From: Flavobacteria bacterium RIFCSPLOWO2_12_FULL_31_7
GTDB taxonomy: Bacteria; Bacteroidota; Bacteroidia; Flavobacteriales; Flavobacteriaceae
Reading direction: 5' to 3'
DNA: 6,708 nt
NCBI GenBank assembly: GCA_001800945.1
Contig: MGWJ01000058.1
Location: forward strand, 1-6,708
Within the stretch, counting starts at the first letter, position 1; each line of letters begins with the position of its first letter. Positions 6,292-6,708 of this stretch are shown here, in pieces. The position numbers and the translations under genes are program-made. Under the pieces are notes generated by a model, which was not told the origin of the DNA, made no database searches, and was given only the letters and a program-made list of their open reading frames with translations.

Positions 6292-6708
6292 CTAATTCTT
6301 TATTTTTATCAACAAACTGTTTACTAAGTTGTTTTGCTAGTTCTAAGGAGTTTATTGTGATTATACTATCCTTAATTACCACATCAACTTCATTTATTTT
6401 ATCATAATCAACATTTAACTCAATACCTTCAATTTTAGCTCTAATAGTAACAAGATTTTTCCATTTTGAGCTATCTCTTTTAAATTCAGGATCAATTATA
6501 ATGTCATTGTTTTCGGCGAAATCCAAGAATATTTGAGATTTTTCTTTTCCAAAAAAATGAGTTCCCATATCTATTAAATTTACTACACTGTTTTTTCTAG
6601 ATCTTGCATAATCATAAACAGCCTTTTGAAAATCATTTTGTGTTTTATAAATACGCTCTCCAGTATCATCAGTATCAGTTGGTCTGTCTATTGATCTTAT
6701 TATTTTGA
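6284..6708 (-). CDS. Partial: C-terminal part of a protein resembling NdpA/YejK-type nucleoid-associated proteins
   Basis: The frame stays open from the stop at 6284-6286 to the window edge, giving at least 141 complete codons, so the 5' end is missing. The Met at 6566-6568 is internal: the 46 codons before it read as normal protein (GERIYKTQNDFQKAVYDYA is part of it), and starting there would cut a continuous domain. The pattern of a VYDYA helix, then FLDFAENND, IIIDPEFKRD, a K-L/G-I-E-L step, a VVIKDSIITI strand and an ELAKQL helix resembles the C-terminal end of the 37-kDa nucleoid-associated family (NA37; E. coli YejK), judged from memory of the family pattern. Such proteins bind nucleoid DNA, and their usual length is about 335-350 residues, so roughly 200 would lie outside. 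It shares 8 bp with the following membrane-protein gene. The reading frame is certain; the family is tentative. Confidence 0.8.
   Translation of the reverse strand, partial: KIIRSIDRPTDTDDTGERIYKTQNDFQKAVYDYARSRKNSVVNLIDMGTHFFGKEKSQIFLDFAENNDIIIDPEFKRDSSKWKNLVTIRAKIEGIELNVDYDKINEVDVVIKDSIITINSLELAKQLSKQFVDKNKELDE

Noticed and set aside
6050..6295. Plus-strand frame of 81 codons
   Set aside because: It is a shadow of the N-terminal part of the 458-residue gene; its low-complexity Lys/Ser/Phe content reflects the AT-rich complement.

Overview
The window is AT-rich and looks like Bacteroidota, most likely Flavobacterium or a close relative. The signs are A-rich leaders without Shine-Dalgarno sites, a matching -7-type box (TAnnTTTG), a protein with a GYF_2 (DUF4339) domain, and intergenic repeats of the 'GTCATTCCGA...GGAATCTCA' and 'CACAAAGGCACAAAG' kind that are common in flavobacterial genomes. 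The species call is inference from style, not a database match.

All five genes lie on the minus strand, so transcription runs from the high-coordinate end to the low-coordinate end. In that order they are: (1) 6708-6284, the C-terminal part of a protein whose start lies outside the window and which resembles the end of 37-kDa nucleoid-associated proteins (NdpA/YejK); (2) 6291-4915, an unrecognised 458-residue protein with about three membrane segments, overlapping gene 1 by 8 bp; (3) 4824-4066, a GYF_2 domain joined by a proline-rich linker and one membrane helix to a C-terminal beta-rich domain; (4) 3956-1296, an 886-residue membrane-anchored superfamily 1 helicase of the helicase IV (HelD/UvrD) type, with a nuclease-like insertion and two topoisomerase-type zinc fingers; (5) 1273-410, an exported protein of unknown function. 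A good intrinsic terminator at 341-381 ends transcription after gene 5.

Genes 1-2 (overlap) and 4-5 (22-bp gap) look like tight pairs. The gaps of 90 and 109 bp around gene 3 leave room for separate promoters. The first gap holds an unusual block with ACCC direct repeats and a plus-strand promoter-like box; the second holds a TAGCTTTG box facing gene 4. Positions 1-340 are non-coding and filled with degenerate repeats, including three small hairpin modules whose stems differ in sequence but remain paired.

There are no transposases, integrases, tRNAs, rRNAs or CRISPR arrays. The most interesting content is the membrane-tethered helicase-nuclease with zinc fingers and the coupled NdpA-like/membrane-protein pair. 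Either could belong to a genome-protection or nucleic-acid-processing system at the membrane, but nothing in the window proves that.
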